Part shown: positions 16,703 through 25,523 of the stretch, piece by piece
How positions within the stretch are numbered: the stretch's first letter is position 1
How the letters are laid out: every line of letters begins with the position of its first letter
The notes under the pieces: model-generated
What the model saw: the letters and a program-made list of their open reading frames with translations, nothing else
Databases searched by the model: none
Told to the model about the DNA's origin: nothing
Program-made: the position numbers and the translations under genes
Source of the DNA: Enhydrobacter aerosaccus
GTDB lineage: Bacteria > Pseudomonadota > Alphaproteobacteria > Reyranellales > Reyranellaceae
Reading direction: 5' to 3'
Length of the DNA: 64,000 nt
NCBI GenBank assembly: GCA_903832005.1
Contig: CAIKZO010000090.1
Coordinates: forward strand, 1 to 64,000

Positions 16703-17989
16703 ATGTCAAACAAGTTTACGCGTTACATCCTTATCGCCATGGCGCTCGGCGTCGTCATGGGCGCGCTGATCTATTCCTATCTGCCCGGCGATCGCAACGA
16801 CATCGCAGCGAGCGTCAATCTCGTCGCCATGCTCTTCCTGCGGTTGATCAAGATGATCATCGCGCCGTTGGTGTTCGCCACCCTGGTGGGCGGCATCGCC
16901 CATATGGGCACCGGCTCCAAGCTCGGCCGCATCTTCGCCAAGACCATGGGCTGGTTCATCTCGGCCTCGTTCATCTCCCTGCTGCTCGGCCTCATCATGG
17001 TCAACCTGCTGCAGCCCGGCGCCAACTTCCCCGGCACGCTGCCTGACAAGGGCGCGTCGACCGGCCTGCCGGTCTCGGCCTTCTCGATCGAGAAGTTCCT
17101 GACCCACCTGATCCCGACATCGATCGCCGACGCGATGGCGACCAACGAGATCCTGCAGATCGTCGTGTTCGCCGTGTTCTTCGCCGTTGCCATGGGTGCG
17201 ATGCCCGAGCGTTCGAAGAAGATGCTCGAGCTGATCGAGGACCTCGGTCACATCATGCTGAAGGTGACCAGCTACGTGATGTTGTTCGCGCCGATCGCGG
17301 TGTGGGCGGCGATCACCGCCACCGTCGCCAAGAACGGCCTGCTGGTGCTGTGGAAGCTGGTCGTGTTCATGGGCGGCTTCTACTTCTCGCTGTTCATCCT
17401 GTGGGGCATCCTGGTCGTCGTGGGCTTCATCGTGATCGGCCCGCGCTACCGCAACCTGCTCCGCCTGATCCGCGAGCCGCTGATGATCGCCTTCTCGACG
17501 GCGAGCTCGGAAGCGGCCTACCCGAAGACCCTGGAGGGGCTGAACAAGTTCGGCGCCTCCTCGCGCATCTCCGCCTTCGTGCTGCCGCTCGGCTACTCGT
17601 TCAACCTCGACGGCACGATGATGTACTGCACCTTCGCCAGCATCTTCATCGCGCAGACCTATCACATCGAGATGACGCTCGGGACGCAGTTCGCCATGCT
17701 GGCGACGCTCATGATCACCTCCAAGGGCGTGGCCGGCGTGCCGCGCGCCTCGCTGGTGGTCATCGCCGCCACCCTGGGTCAGTTCAACATCCCGGAGGCG
17801 GGCCTGCTCATGATCATGGGCATCGACACCTTCCTCGACATGGGTCGCAGCGCCACCAACGTGATCGGCAACTCGCTGGCCACGGCGGTGGTCGCCAAGT
17901 GGGAAGGCGAACTCGGCGCCGAGCATGCGCCGAGCGCCGACGACGCTGTGCCCCCGGGCTCCCTGCCCGGCGATCCGGTGCACGCCTGA
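16703..17989 (+). CDS. Dicarboxylate/amino acid:cation symporter (DAACS family)
   Basis: 428 residues with the GltP/DctA architecture. LFLRLIKMIIAPLVFATLVGGI is in membrane segment 2, the serine-rich re-entrant loop FSTASSEAAYPKTLE is near residue 265-280, the cation-site motif NLDGTMMY is in segment 7, and MGIDTFLDMGRSATNVIGN is in segment 8. It imports glutamate/aspartate or C4-dicarboxylates with Na+ or H+. The stop overlaps the ATG of an ABC-type binding-protein gene by one base (TGATG), an unusual partner for a secondary transporter. First gene of a probable five-gene operon ending with a GST. Confidence 0.9.
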   Translation: MSNKFTRYILIAMALGVVMGALIYSYLPGDRNDIAASVNLVAMLFLRLIKMIIAPLVFATLVGGIAHMGTGSKLGRIFAKTMGWFISASFISLLLGLIMVNLLQPGANFPGTLPDKGASTGLPVSAFSIEKFLTHLIPTSIADAMATNEILQIVVFAVFFAVAMGAMPERSKKMLELIEDLGHIMLKVTSYVMLFAPIAVWAAITATVAKNGLLVLWKLVVFMGGFYFSLFILWGILVVVGFIVIGPRYRNLLRLIREPLMIAFSTASSEAAYPKTLEGLNKFGASSRISAFVLPLGYSFNLDGTMMYCTFASIFIAQTYHIEMTLGTQFAMLATLMITSKGVAGVPRASLVVIAATLGQFNIPEAGLLMIMGIDTFLDMGRSATNVIGNSLATAVVAKWEGELGAEHAPSADDAVPPGSLPGDPVHA

Positions 17990-18921
17990 TGAGGCGGCGA
18001 ACGACAAACTGGGCGATCGCCGCGGGCTGGCTGCTCGCGGCGACACTGACGCCTGGGGCCTCTTTCGCCCAGGACATCGCCGCTCAACAGGGCGGCCTCA
18101 GCGCCACCCTGGCGACGATCAAGCGCACGCACACCGTGCGACTAGGCTTCCGCGAAAGCTCGACGCCCTTTTCCTTTCTCGACCAGAGCAACCGGCCGAT
18201 CGGCTACAGCCTCGAGCTCTGCCAGGCCGTGGTCGAGGAGATCGGTGTCGCCATCGACGCGTCCGACCTGAAGATCGAGTACGTGAAGGTGACGTCGGAC
18301 GACCGCATCCCGGCCGTCGTCGATAAAAAGATCGACCTCGAATGCGGATCGACCACCGCGAGCTTCGAGCGGCGCAAGCAGGTCGCTTTCTCACCGCTGA
18401 TGTTCGTGGCCGGCACCAAGCTGATGGTGCCGCGCGGATCGACGGTCACCGGCATCAACGACCTTGCCGGCAAGACCATCGTCGTGACCAAGGGCACCAC
18501 CAACGAACAGGCGATCCGGACCGCAGACGGCAAGTTCCGCCTCGGCCTCAAGATCGTCACCGCCGACGATCACGAGCAGTCCTACCAGATGCTGGATACG
18601 GAGAAGGCCGATGCCTTCGCCACCGACGACATCCTGCTCTACGGCCTGATCGCCCGGCACAAGTCGCAGTACAAGATGAAGGTCGTGGGCGATTACCTGT
18701 CGTACGATCCCTACGGCATCATGTTCCGCAAGGGCGAGCCCGAGCTGGCCGCGGCGGTGGAACGCTCCTTCCGCAAGCTCGCGACCAATCACGACCTGAT
18801 GCCGCTTTACGAGAAGTGGTTCGTGTCACGCCTGCCAACGGGCGAGAAGCTGAACGTGCCGATCTCGCCGCAGCTCGAGGAAAGCTTCAAGGTCCTCGAC
18901 GAGTCCGCCGCGAACAACTAG
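17989..18921 (+). CDS. ABC-type amino-acid binding protein (SBP_bac_3) coupled to symporter
   Basis: 310 residues: signal peptide (to about 28, ASFAQD), then a family-3 periplasmic binding fold. Typical marks are HTVRLGFRESSTPFSFLD, GYSLELCQAVVEEI, DLECGSTTASFERRKQVAFSP and KADAFATDDILLYGL. The ligand-binding Arg, Ser/Thr and Asp positions expected for glutamate/aspartate-type receptors appear present. The start is fixed by a one-base overlap with the symporter stop. No ABC permease or ATPase of the polar-amino-acid type is in the window. Confidence 0.88.
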   Translation: MRRRTTNWAIAAGWLLAATLTPGASFAQDIAAQQGGLSATLATIKRTHTVRLGFRESSTPFSFLDQSNRPIGYSLELCQAVVEEIGVAIDASDLKIEYVKVTSDDRIPAVVDKKIDLECGSTTASFERRKQVAFSPLMFVAGTKLMVPRGSTVTGINDLAGKTIVVTKGTTNEQAIRTADGKFRLGLKIVTADDHEQSYQMLDTEKADAFATDDILLYGLIARHKSQYKMKVVGDYLSYDPYGIMFRKGEPELAAAVERSFRKLATNHDLMPLYEKWFVSRLPTGEKLNVPISPQLEESFKVLDESAANN

Positions 18922-18949
18922 CCTTCCCCGAAAAGGGAAAGGAAACGTC

Positions 18950-19924
18950 TTGAGGTACTGGGCGATGGCGCTGCTCCTGGCAGCGCTGCCGGCGGCCGCG
19001 CGTGCAGCGGATCCTGAAGCTTTCAATCCCGACAACCAGCCGGTGAAGATCGTCGTCGGCTTCCAGCCCGGCGGCATCGGCGACACGGTCGCGCGCCTGT
19101 TCTCCGACGCCGTGCAGAAGCGGTTGGGCCAGCGCGTGATCGTCGAGAACCGCAGCGGCGCCAACGGCATGATCGCCTTCGAAGCGAGCGCCAAGGGCAA
19201 GGCCGACGGAGTCGCTCTCGTCCAATGCACGACCGGCCCGATGGGCGTCAGCCCGGTCTTGCCGGGTCTCGTGCTGCCGATCGACATGAATCGCGACCTC
19301 CAGCCGATCGCGCGTTTCGTGCAGGCCAATTGGGGCATCGCCGTGCCGAAGGACTCGCCCTACAAGACGCTCGCCGACCTGATCGCCGACGCCCGGAAGC
19401 GGCCTGGCGCGCTGAACTATGGCCATTCCGGCATCGGCTCGCTTCAGCATCTCGCGGCCGAGTGGCTGGCGGTGAAGGCCGGCATCAAGATGCAGGGCGT
19501 CGCCTATCGCGGCACCGGTCCCGCCATATTGGAATTGATGGGCGGCCGCATCGACCTCGTGGTGACCAGCCTCGGCGACTTCTCGAGTCAGGCCAAGGCG
19601 GGGCAACTGCGTGTGCTGACCTTGATCGACGACATCGGCTCGCCGCAGTTCCCCGACGCGACGCAGGCCTCGGCCACGGTGCCGGGCTACGTCGTCACAG
19701 GCTGGGTCGGCGTCTGCGGTCCGCGCGGATTGCCGGCGTCCGCGATCCGTTGGTGGGAGAAGGCAACCGAAGCCGCCCTCACCGATCCCGACCTGCAGAA
19801 GCGGCTGCCCGACTATGGGCTGACGCCGGGCTACGAAGGCGCCGCTACCTTTGCCAAAACCATCGCCGCGGAGCAGGCTCGCTGGAAAGCGGTGATCGAC
19901 GCCAACAACATCCGCGCGGAATAG
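18950..19924 (+). CDS. Bug/TctC-family periplasmic solute receptor
   Basis: 324 residues: short signal peptide (to about 19, ARAAD), then the Bug fold with PVKIVVGFQPGGIGDTVARLF, RVIVENRSGANGM, PYKTLADLIADARKRPG, YGHSGIGSLQHLAAEWL and GVAYRGTGPAILELMGGRIDL. Such receptors feed TctAB-type tripartite tricarboxylate transporters, but no tctA/tctB is in the window. The start is TTG, with AAAGGAAA 7 bases upstream, and the spacing of 28 bases to the previous gene suggests co-transcription. Ligands of the family are carboxylates; the true one is unknown. Confidence 0.85.
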   Translation: MRYWAMALLLAALPAAARAADPEAFNPDNQPVKIVVGFQPGGIGDTVARLFSDAVQKRLGQRVIVENRSGANGMIAFEASAKGKADGVALVQCTTGPMGVSPVLPGLVLPIDMNRDLQPIARFVQANWGIAVPKDSPYKTLADLIADARKRPGALNYGHSGIGSLQHLAAEWLAVKAGIKMQGVAYRGTGPAILELMGGRIDLVVTSLGDFSSQAKAGQLRVLTLIDDIGSPQFPDATQASATVPGYVVTGWVGVCGPRGLPASAIRWWEKATEAALTDPDLQKRLPDYGLTPGYEGAATFAKTIAAEQARWKAVIDANNIRAE

Positions 19925-19933
19925 GAGGAGGCT

Positions 19934-20779
19934 ATGCGCAACAGCCGTCTCGAGGTTCGTCAGCTCTCCGGTGCCGGTGGCGCCGAGATCTTCGGTGTCG
20001 ACGTGGCGCAGGAGCTCGATGATGAAACCATCGGCGAAATCCGCGATGCGCTGAACGAGCACTGTGTCGTCTTCTTCCGCGACCAGACCCTGGACGTCGC
20101 GCGGCACAAGGCCTTCGCCCGGCGCTTCGGTGAGATTTTCATCCACCCCAACTACAAAGGCACCGGCGATGATCCCGAGATCGTCATGGTGCGGCGCGAA
20201 CCGGGCGACACCGGCTATGTCGGCGAGGACTGGCATGCCGACACCACCATGTCGCCCGAGCCACCGATGGGTGCCATCCTCTACGGCATCGACGTGCCGC
20301 CCTACGGCGGCGACACCATGTTCGCCAACCAGTATCTCGCCTACGACGCGCTATCGGACGCGATGAAGAAGATGCTGACCGGCCTGCGCGCCGTGCACAG
20401 CGATATCATGGTGGCGGGTCCGCAAGCCGGGAAGAACAAGGGCCGTTCGACCAAGCATCGCGACGGCGCCGACTGGCGCGAGACGCAGAGCCTCCATCCC
20501 GTGGTGCGCACGCATCCCGAGACCGGCCGCAAGATGCTGTTCGTGAACAAATCCTACACCGTGGGCTTCGAGGGCATGACCGCGGCCGAGAGCAAGCCCC
20601 TGCTCGACTTCCTGATGGAGCACGGCAACCGGCCGGAATTCACCTTCCGCTTCCGCTGGCAAAAAGGATCGATCGCCTTCTGGGACAACCGCAGTGCGAA
20701 GCATATTGCGCTAGGCGATACCGGACCCTTTCGCAGGCTGATGCGCCGCATCCAGATCAGTGGCGACACGCCGGTCTGA
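19934..20779 (+). CDS. TauD/TfdA-family 2-oxoglutarate-dependent dioxygenase
   Basis: 281 residues. The Fe(II) facial triad is visible as His101 and Asp103 in EDWHADTTMSP and His257 in FWDNRSAKHIA, and the 2-oxoglutarate-binding Arg lies in the FRRLMRRIQI tail (267-272). N-terminal NEHCVVFFRDQ is typical. Enzymes of this family oxidise taurine, sulfonates, 2,4-D, carnitine precursors and others, so the substrate is open. It starts 9 bases after the Bug gene with a GGAGG ribosome site, linking the oxidation step to uptake by the neighbours. Confidence 0.88.
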   Translation: MRNSRLEVRQLSGAGGAEIFGVDVAQELDDETIGEIRDALNEHCVVFFRDQTLDVARHKAFARRFGEIFIHPNYKGTGDDPEIVMVRREPGDTGYVGEDWHADTTMSPEPPMGAILYGIDVPPYGGDTMFANQYLAYDALSDAMKKMLTGLRAVHSDIMVAGPQAGKNKGRSTKHRDGADWRETQSLHPVVRTHPETGRKMLFVNKSYTVGFEGMTAAESKPLLDFLMEHGNRPEFTFRFRWQKGSIAFWDNRSAKHIALGDTGPFRRLMRRIQISGDTPV

Positions 20780-20795
20780 TGGGCAAGATGCGCGT

Positions 20796-21440
20796 ATGAC
20801 AACTTCGCCCGATCGTCTGGTGCTGCACGGCAGCTTCACCTCCAGCTCGTCCTACAAGCCGATGCTGTTCCTGGCACTGAGCGGCCTGCCCTTCTCGTTC
20901 CGCACGGTCAATCTGAAGAACGGCGTGCAGAAGCTGCCTCCGCATCTTGCCATCAACCGCTACGGCCAGGTCCCTGTGCTGCAGCATCGCGGCCTGACGC
21001 TGGTGATGTCGAACGTGATCCTCGACTATCTTGCGCGCACGACCGGCAAGTTCGAAGGCGCCAACGAGCAGGACAAGATCCATGCCCGCGAATGGCTGTC
21101 TTGGGAAAACGACGCCATCCAGAACGTGGCGCGCGTTCGCCACTTCGCGCGCTTCCGTCCCGATATCTCGCAGGACATCGTGAACTACTTCCGGCCCAGC
21201 GCCGAGGCGGCGCTCGACTTCCTCGACAAGAGTCTTGCAGGGCGCCAGTGGCTGGTGGGCGACAGTTGCACCATCGGCGATCTCGGCTGCTTTGGCCGCA
21301 GCGTGTTCATGGCCGAAGGCGGCATGTCGACCGACAACCGGCCGCACCTCGCTGCCTGGCGTGAGCGCATCATGGCGATGCCCGGCTTCAAGCCGCCGTA
21401 CGATCTGATCCCCAAGAAGGACGCCGAGTTCGACCCCTGA
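20796..21440 (+). CDS. Glutathione S-transferase family protein
   Basis: 214 residues. The N-terminal thioredoxin-like half has HGSFTSSSSYKPMLFLALSGLPFSFRTVNL and the cis-Pro loop YGQVPVLQH, with SNVILDYLA for the glutathione gamma-Glu. The helical C-terminal half contains the N-capping type WLVGDSCTIGDLG. ATG at 20796 is chosen since earlier frame codons would overlap the dioxygenase stop. It is the last gene of the symporter-SBP-Bug-TauD-GST run and might handle a conjugated or reactive intermediate. Confidence 0.82.
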   Translation: MTTSPDRLVLHGSFTSSSSYKPMLFLALSGLPFSFRTVNLKNGVQKLPPHLAINRYGQVPVLQHRGLTLVMSNVILDYLARTTGKFEGANEQDKIHAREWLSWENDAIQNVARVRHFARFRPDISQDIVNYFRPSAEAALDFLDKSLAGRQWLVGDSCTIGDLGCFGRSVFMAEGGMSTDNRPHLAAWRERIMAMPGFKPPYDLIPKKDAEFDP

Positions 21441-21443
21441 GGG

Positions 21444-24400
21444 TCAGTAGTCCCACTCCATCTTGGCGCCGATCTTGTCGTTGGAGTCGGTGCCGATCGC
21501 GCCTTCGATCTTGGTGTGCTTGAAGACCTCGATCTCGACAATGCCGCGGCTCGAATCGGCTGACGCGCCCTGCTGGGCGCCGACATAGACGCCGGGCGCC
21601 ACGTAACGGCCGCCCTGCAGGCCTGTCGTGCTGGACGTGGTGCCGTTGGCGTTGGTCGTCGAGCTGGAATTCACCGACAGATTGTCGAGGCCGAGAGTCT
21701 GCCGCAGGCGGCCGAAGAAGCCGCCACCGGAGGGCGTGCCGCCGGTCAGGTCTGCGAGCGCTTGCGCAGCGCTCAGCAATTCGACCGGACTGAGGCTCGA
21801 CGATGACTTGCCGAACAGCAGCATCGCCATCGCCTCATCCTGCGGCAGTTCCGGCGAGGACGTGATCGAGATCTTGGGCGCACGCGAGCTGCCGGTGATA
21901 TCGACTTCAATCGTGGTCGAATCGACCGTCGTCGTGGCGGCGAAGTCGAGATCGGGATCGATCTCGTTCACGTTGGCGAGCGCCACATTGCCGCGCGTGA
22001 AATCGAGCTGCTTCCCCAGCAGGTCGAACTTGCCCCGGCGCAGCGAGAGATTGCCGATCACCTGCGGGGCTTCGGGATTGCCCTTCACGGTGAACTGACC
22101 GCCGACCTCGGCCTCGAGGCCGCGACCACGCACGAACACGGCCTGGGGCGCGCTGATGGTGAGATCGAGGCGCACGGTGTCGGGTGGCTTGGGAGGCTTC
22201 TTCCCGCCCGCGCCTGGCGGGGGTGGCTTCGGTGCCTGCGGGTCGGGCGCGTTGCCGCCGTTGACCTCGCGCACCTGCAGGGTCGGATAGTTGGCCGCCT
22301 GGCTGACGCCAATGCCGATCTCGGCGCGATCGATCGTCACCGGGCCGGTGACGTCGACCCCGTCGGCGGCAGAGCCGGTGATCTTGATGTTGCTCGACAC
22401 GGTCGCGAGGATGTCCGGCCGGTTGGCCAGCAGCGCGTTCTTCGTCGTGACTGTCATGTCGATCGGGAAGCCGCGGGCCGGATCGAGCTGGATCGTGCCG
22501 GTCGCCGAGACTTCGCCACTGCGCGCCGTCTGGAAGCTGAGCTTCTCGAGCTGCAGCGTCTCTCCCTGCAGCGCCAGGGTGGCCTGGCCGCCGGTCAGCC
22601 GCATGCCGCTCGCCGGCAGGAAGACCGACGCGCCGGCGAGCGTGATCGTGCCGCTGCCGGAAATCTTCTCGCCGTTGATCGTCAAGGTAAGGTTGGGCTG
22701 CACCGTGCCCGCGATATTGCGCACGCTGGTGCCGAGCGCGGGCGAGAACGGCGCCAGGCTGGTCGAACCGTTGATCGTGACGGTCGCCGTTACAGCTCCA
22801 TTGCCTTGCGGCAGCGTGGCCTTGCCCTTGAGCCCAAGCTGCGTGCCGCTGCCGGCCGACAGGTTGGAGTCGAACGTCGCCTGATGGTCGGACATCGCCA
22901 GGCTGCCCTTCAGCGCCAACGCCGGCAGCAGCGCCGTCTCCGGCCGCTTGATCTTGAGGCCGCTCGCCGCGTAGCTCGCGTCGACCTTGGGATTCGCGAG
23001 CGCCCCCGTGACATGGGCCTTGGCCTGCAAGCTGCCCTGCAAGCCCGTGCCCGGGGCGAAATTGTCGATCAAGGTCATCGGCAGGCTGCTCACATCCACC
23101 GTCAAGTCGCTGGCCGCCGGATCGACCACGCCGCGAATGTCGACGCGGCCGCCGCCCAACCGAAGCGATGCGGCATCGATCGCCACGCGCGAGCCGACCA
23201 CCTTGAGATGCGACGGCGCGTTCAACGCGATCGGAATGCCCTGGTAGCGCGCATCGAATTTCTGAAGCGCGATACGGATCTCGCCCGGCGTCGGCTCGAT
23301 CCGCGCCGACAGGCTGGCGTTGGTGAGGCCCGCGACCTTGAGGCCGAGATCGAAGGCCGATCGGTCGCCTTTCACCGTGGCATTGACCTGGCTGACCTGC
23401 GGGATGCCACTCAGCCGCTCCGCCTTCAGCGTAGCCTCTGTCGTCGCGACGCCCAGCGGATCGGTCACGGTTCCGTCGACCTGCAAGGTGCCGACGCCGG
23501 TGGGGCCGCTGCGCAGCTTGTCGCCATGGAGAGTGATCGTGACCTTGCCGGCGGGATCGTCCGACGTCGCGATATCGAGATCGACGGCGCCGCCAAGGTC
23601 GGCGCCCAGAACGGCCTTCAGGTCCTCGAGCTTCGCCATCTTGAGGTGGCCACTGCCGGTGGCACCCTTGGAAGTGACCGAGAGATCCTTCACGTCGACC
23701 GACGCGCTCGCCCAGCTTCCCTGCAGGAACGGCACCCGCACGCCACCATCGGCCTGCTGCGCGAAGCTGCCAGCCAGCGCCAGTGCCTGGCTGGCGATAG
23801 TGCCATCGGCTTTCACTTTGCCCTGCAAGCCGTCCTTTGCGTTATCGAGGCCCAGGGCCACCTTGAGCTGCCCAAGCTTCGGCATGTCGAGATCGAGATC
23901 GAACGCGCTCGTGTTCTCGTGGCCTCGGCCGGACAGCAAGAGCGTGAGCGGATCGGTCGAGATCTTCACGCCATCGAGGCGCCACGACCGATCGGGCTGC
24001 AGCGCGGCACTGCCCGCCAGCTTGACCGTGCGGCTCTGCAGGTCGGGCGGGACGTCAGGTACGTTGAGATCGTCGAGCGAGCCCTGCCAATCGACCTTCG
24101 CCGCGCCCTGCTGTGCCGCAAGGTTGAGATCGAGATGGCCGCGGCCCGCCAGGGAAAGGCCGGCCAACGCGGAGAAGCGCGAGATGTCGGCCAGGTCGAT
24201 CGCGAGCTTGGCGTTGGTGGCTTGCGACGATGGCGTGTAATCGGCGCTCCCCTTGAGACCGACCAGCGGCGACGATGTCTCGAACGACTTCACGACGATG
24301 CGGCCGCTCGCTTCGAGGCCAATGTCGGCGGCGAGATCGACATGGCCTGGCGGCGGCGCGCGCGGATCGAGGCTGGTCGCTGTGAGATCGTCGACCCCGC

Positions 24401-25523
24401 CGCGGATCGTGACGGTGCCCTGCGGCTTGCGCGACAGGCCGGACAGAGCGGCCTTGGTCTCGACATGCAGATTGCGCCAGGTCACGCCGCCGGCCAGATC
24501 GGCGAGCGGGCCCGACTCGGCTGTGGTGACGACTGTCGTCGCGTCGAGCGTGTCATGCTTCGTGTCGTAGCGGCCGGAGGCATCGAGCTTCGCGGGATCG
24601 GCGGTCAAGGTCAGCGTCTTCACCACCAGCACGCCTGCATCGTCGAGAGTCGCGGCCCCGGTCAAGGTCACAGGCTTGCGCAGCAGGCGCGCGATCGGAC
24701 TGTCCGGCAGCCCTGGCGCCACGGCGGAGACATCGAGCGAGAGCGCCGTCGCGCCCTGCTCGCGATGCCATTGCGCATTGCCGGTCGAGCTCATCACATC
24801 GCCCGCGGCCACCGTAAGCGTGGCATTGCCCTTCTCCTGGCCGCCCTTGGCCACCAGCTTGAAGGACACGGCCGCAAGATCCGGACGGCCGATCAGGGCC
24901 GCGACCACGCCGCCCTTGGACGATTCCTCGGCGTCGATCGTGCCATCGACGGTGAAGTGATCGAGGTCGAAGCCGAGGTCCGCCACCACTTTCGCCGCCG
25001 GCCCGTCGGTACGCGCCATGTCGAGCTTCAGGCGGCTCTGCTCATGCGCCGTCAGCAAGGCCGAGCCATCCAGCTTCCAGTGCGAATCCACTCCGCCGCC
25101 GAGGGCAGCGCCGAGATGAAGATCGTCGACCGCAAGCTGTCCCAGATCGATACCGATCGGCAGGCTGAAGCCGCCGCCGCTGGAAGGTTTCGTGTCCGAG
25201 GGAAGCGGCGGCCGCAGCACGTCGATTTTCCGCGCACCGGCCGTATCGATGCGCAGCCGGCCAGTGAACAGCGAAGCGAACGACCAGCTGGCGCGGGCAT
25301 CGTCGACCGCCAACCATGTTCCCTGCTGGTCCCGCATCTCGACCTTGGCGATACGCAGATCGGTCGGGACGAGGCCGGTGATGCCCGTAACGTCGAGCGT
25401 CGACGACGAGATCGCCGAGGCGAGCAAACGCTTGCCGGGGCCGGTCTGCAGGCAGCCGAAAAGAACAGCGACGACGACAACGACCCCGCCCACCGTCCAG
25501 CCGAGGATGCGTAACGCGCGCAT
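21444..25523 (-). CDS. tamB: Translocation and assembly module protein TamB
   Basis: 1359 residues. An N-terminal inner-membrane anchor (about 7-25) is followed by a very long, repetitive beta-strand region (AsmA/TamB-like beta-taco) and the C-terminal TamB domain (DUF490, last about 350 residues) with GNLSLRRGKFDLLGKQLDFT, ITSSPELPQDEAMAMLLFG and a terminal aromatic-ended strand. A Pro/Lys/Gly-rich insert precedes the DUF490 region (about 1090-1115). It spans the periplasm and is thought to conduct phospholipids or help insert outer-membrane proteins together with TamA. The ATG overlaps the tamA stop by one base. Confidence 0.92.
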   Translation of the reverse strand: MRALRILGWTVGGVVVVVAVLFGCLQTGPGKRLLASAISSSTLDVTGITGLVPTDLRIAKVEMRDQQGTWLAVDDARASWSFASLFTGRLRIDTAGARKIDVLRPPLPSDTKPSSGGGFSLPIGIDLGQLAVDDLHLGAALGGGVDSHWKLDGSALLTAHEQSRLKLDMARTDGPAAKVVADLGFDLDHFTVDGTIDAEESSKGGVVAALIGRPDLAAVSFKLVAKGGQEKGNATLTVAAGDVMSSTGNAQWHREQGATALSLDVSAVAPGLPDSPIARLLRKPVTLTGAATLDDAGVLVVKTLTLTADPAKLDASGRYDTKHDTLDATTVVTTAESGPLADLAGGVTWRNLHVETKAALSGLSRKPQGTVTIRGGVDDLTATSLDPRAPPPGHVDLAADIGLEASGRIVVKSFETSSPLVGLKGSADYTPSSQATNAKLAIDLADISRFSALAGLSLAGRGHLDLNLAAQQGAAKVDWQGSLDDLNVPDVPPDLQSRTVKLAGSAALQPDRSWRLDGVKISTDPLTLLLSGRGHENTSAFDLDLDMPKLGQLKVALGLDNAKDGLQGKVKADGTIASQALALAGSFAQQADGGVRVPFLQGSWASASVDVKDLSVTSKGATGSGHLKMAKLEDLKAVLGADLGGAVDLDIATSDDPAGKVTITLHGDKLRSGPTGVGTLQVDGTVTDPLGVATTEATLKAERLSGIPQVSQVNATVKGDRSAFDLGLKVAGLTNASLSARIEPTPGEIRIALQKFDARYQGIPIALNAPSHLKVVGSRVAIDAASLRLGGGRVDIRGVVDPAASDLTVDVSSLPMTLIDNFAPGTGLQGSLQAKAHVTGALANPKVDASYAASGLKIKRPETALLPALALKGSLAMSDHQATFDSNLSAGSGTQLGLKGKATLPQGNGAVTATVTINGSTSLAPFSPALGTSVRNIAGTVQPNLTLTINGEKISGSGTITLAGASVFLPASGMRLTGGQATLALQGETLQLEKLSFQTARSGEVSATGTIQLDPARGFPIDMTVTTKNALLANRPDILATVSSNIKITGSAADGVDVTGPVTIDRAEIGIGVSQAANYPTLQVREVNGGNAPDPQAPKPPPPGAGGKKPPKPPDTVRLDLTISAPQAVFVRGRGLEAEVGGQFTVKGNPEAPQVIGNLSLRRGKFDLLGKQLDFTRGNVALANVNEIDPDLDFAATTTVDSTTIEVDITGSSRAPKISITSSPELPQDEAMAMLLFGKSSSSLSPVELLSAAQALADLTGGTPSGGGFFGRLRQTLGLDNLSVNSSSTTNANGTTSSTTGLQGGRYVAPGVYVGAQQGASADSSRGIVEIEVFKHTKIEGAIGTDSNDKIGAKMEWDY

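Noticed and set aside
22806-25514. A 902-codon frame antisense to tamB
   Set aside because: The composition is that of a shadow frame (Arg, Gln, His-rich); tamB on the other strand has clear family features.
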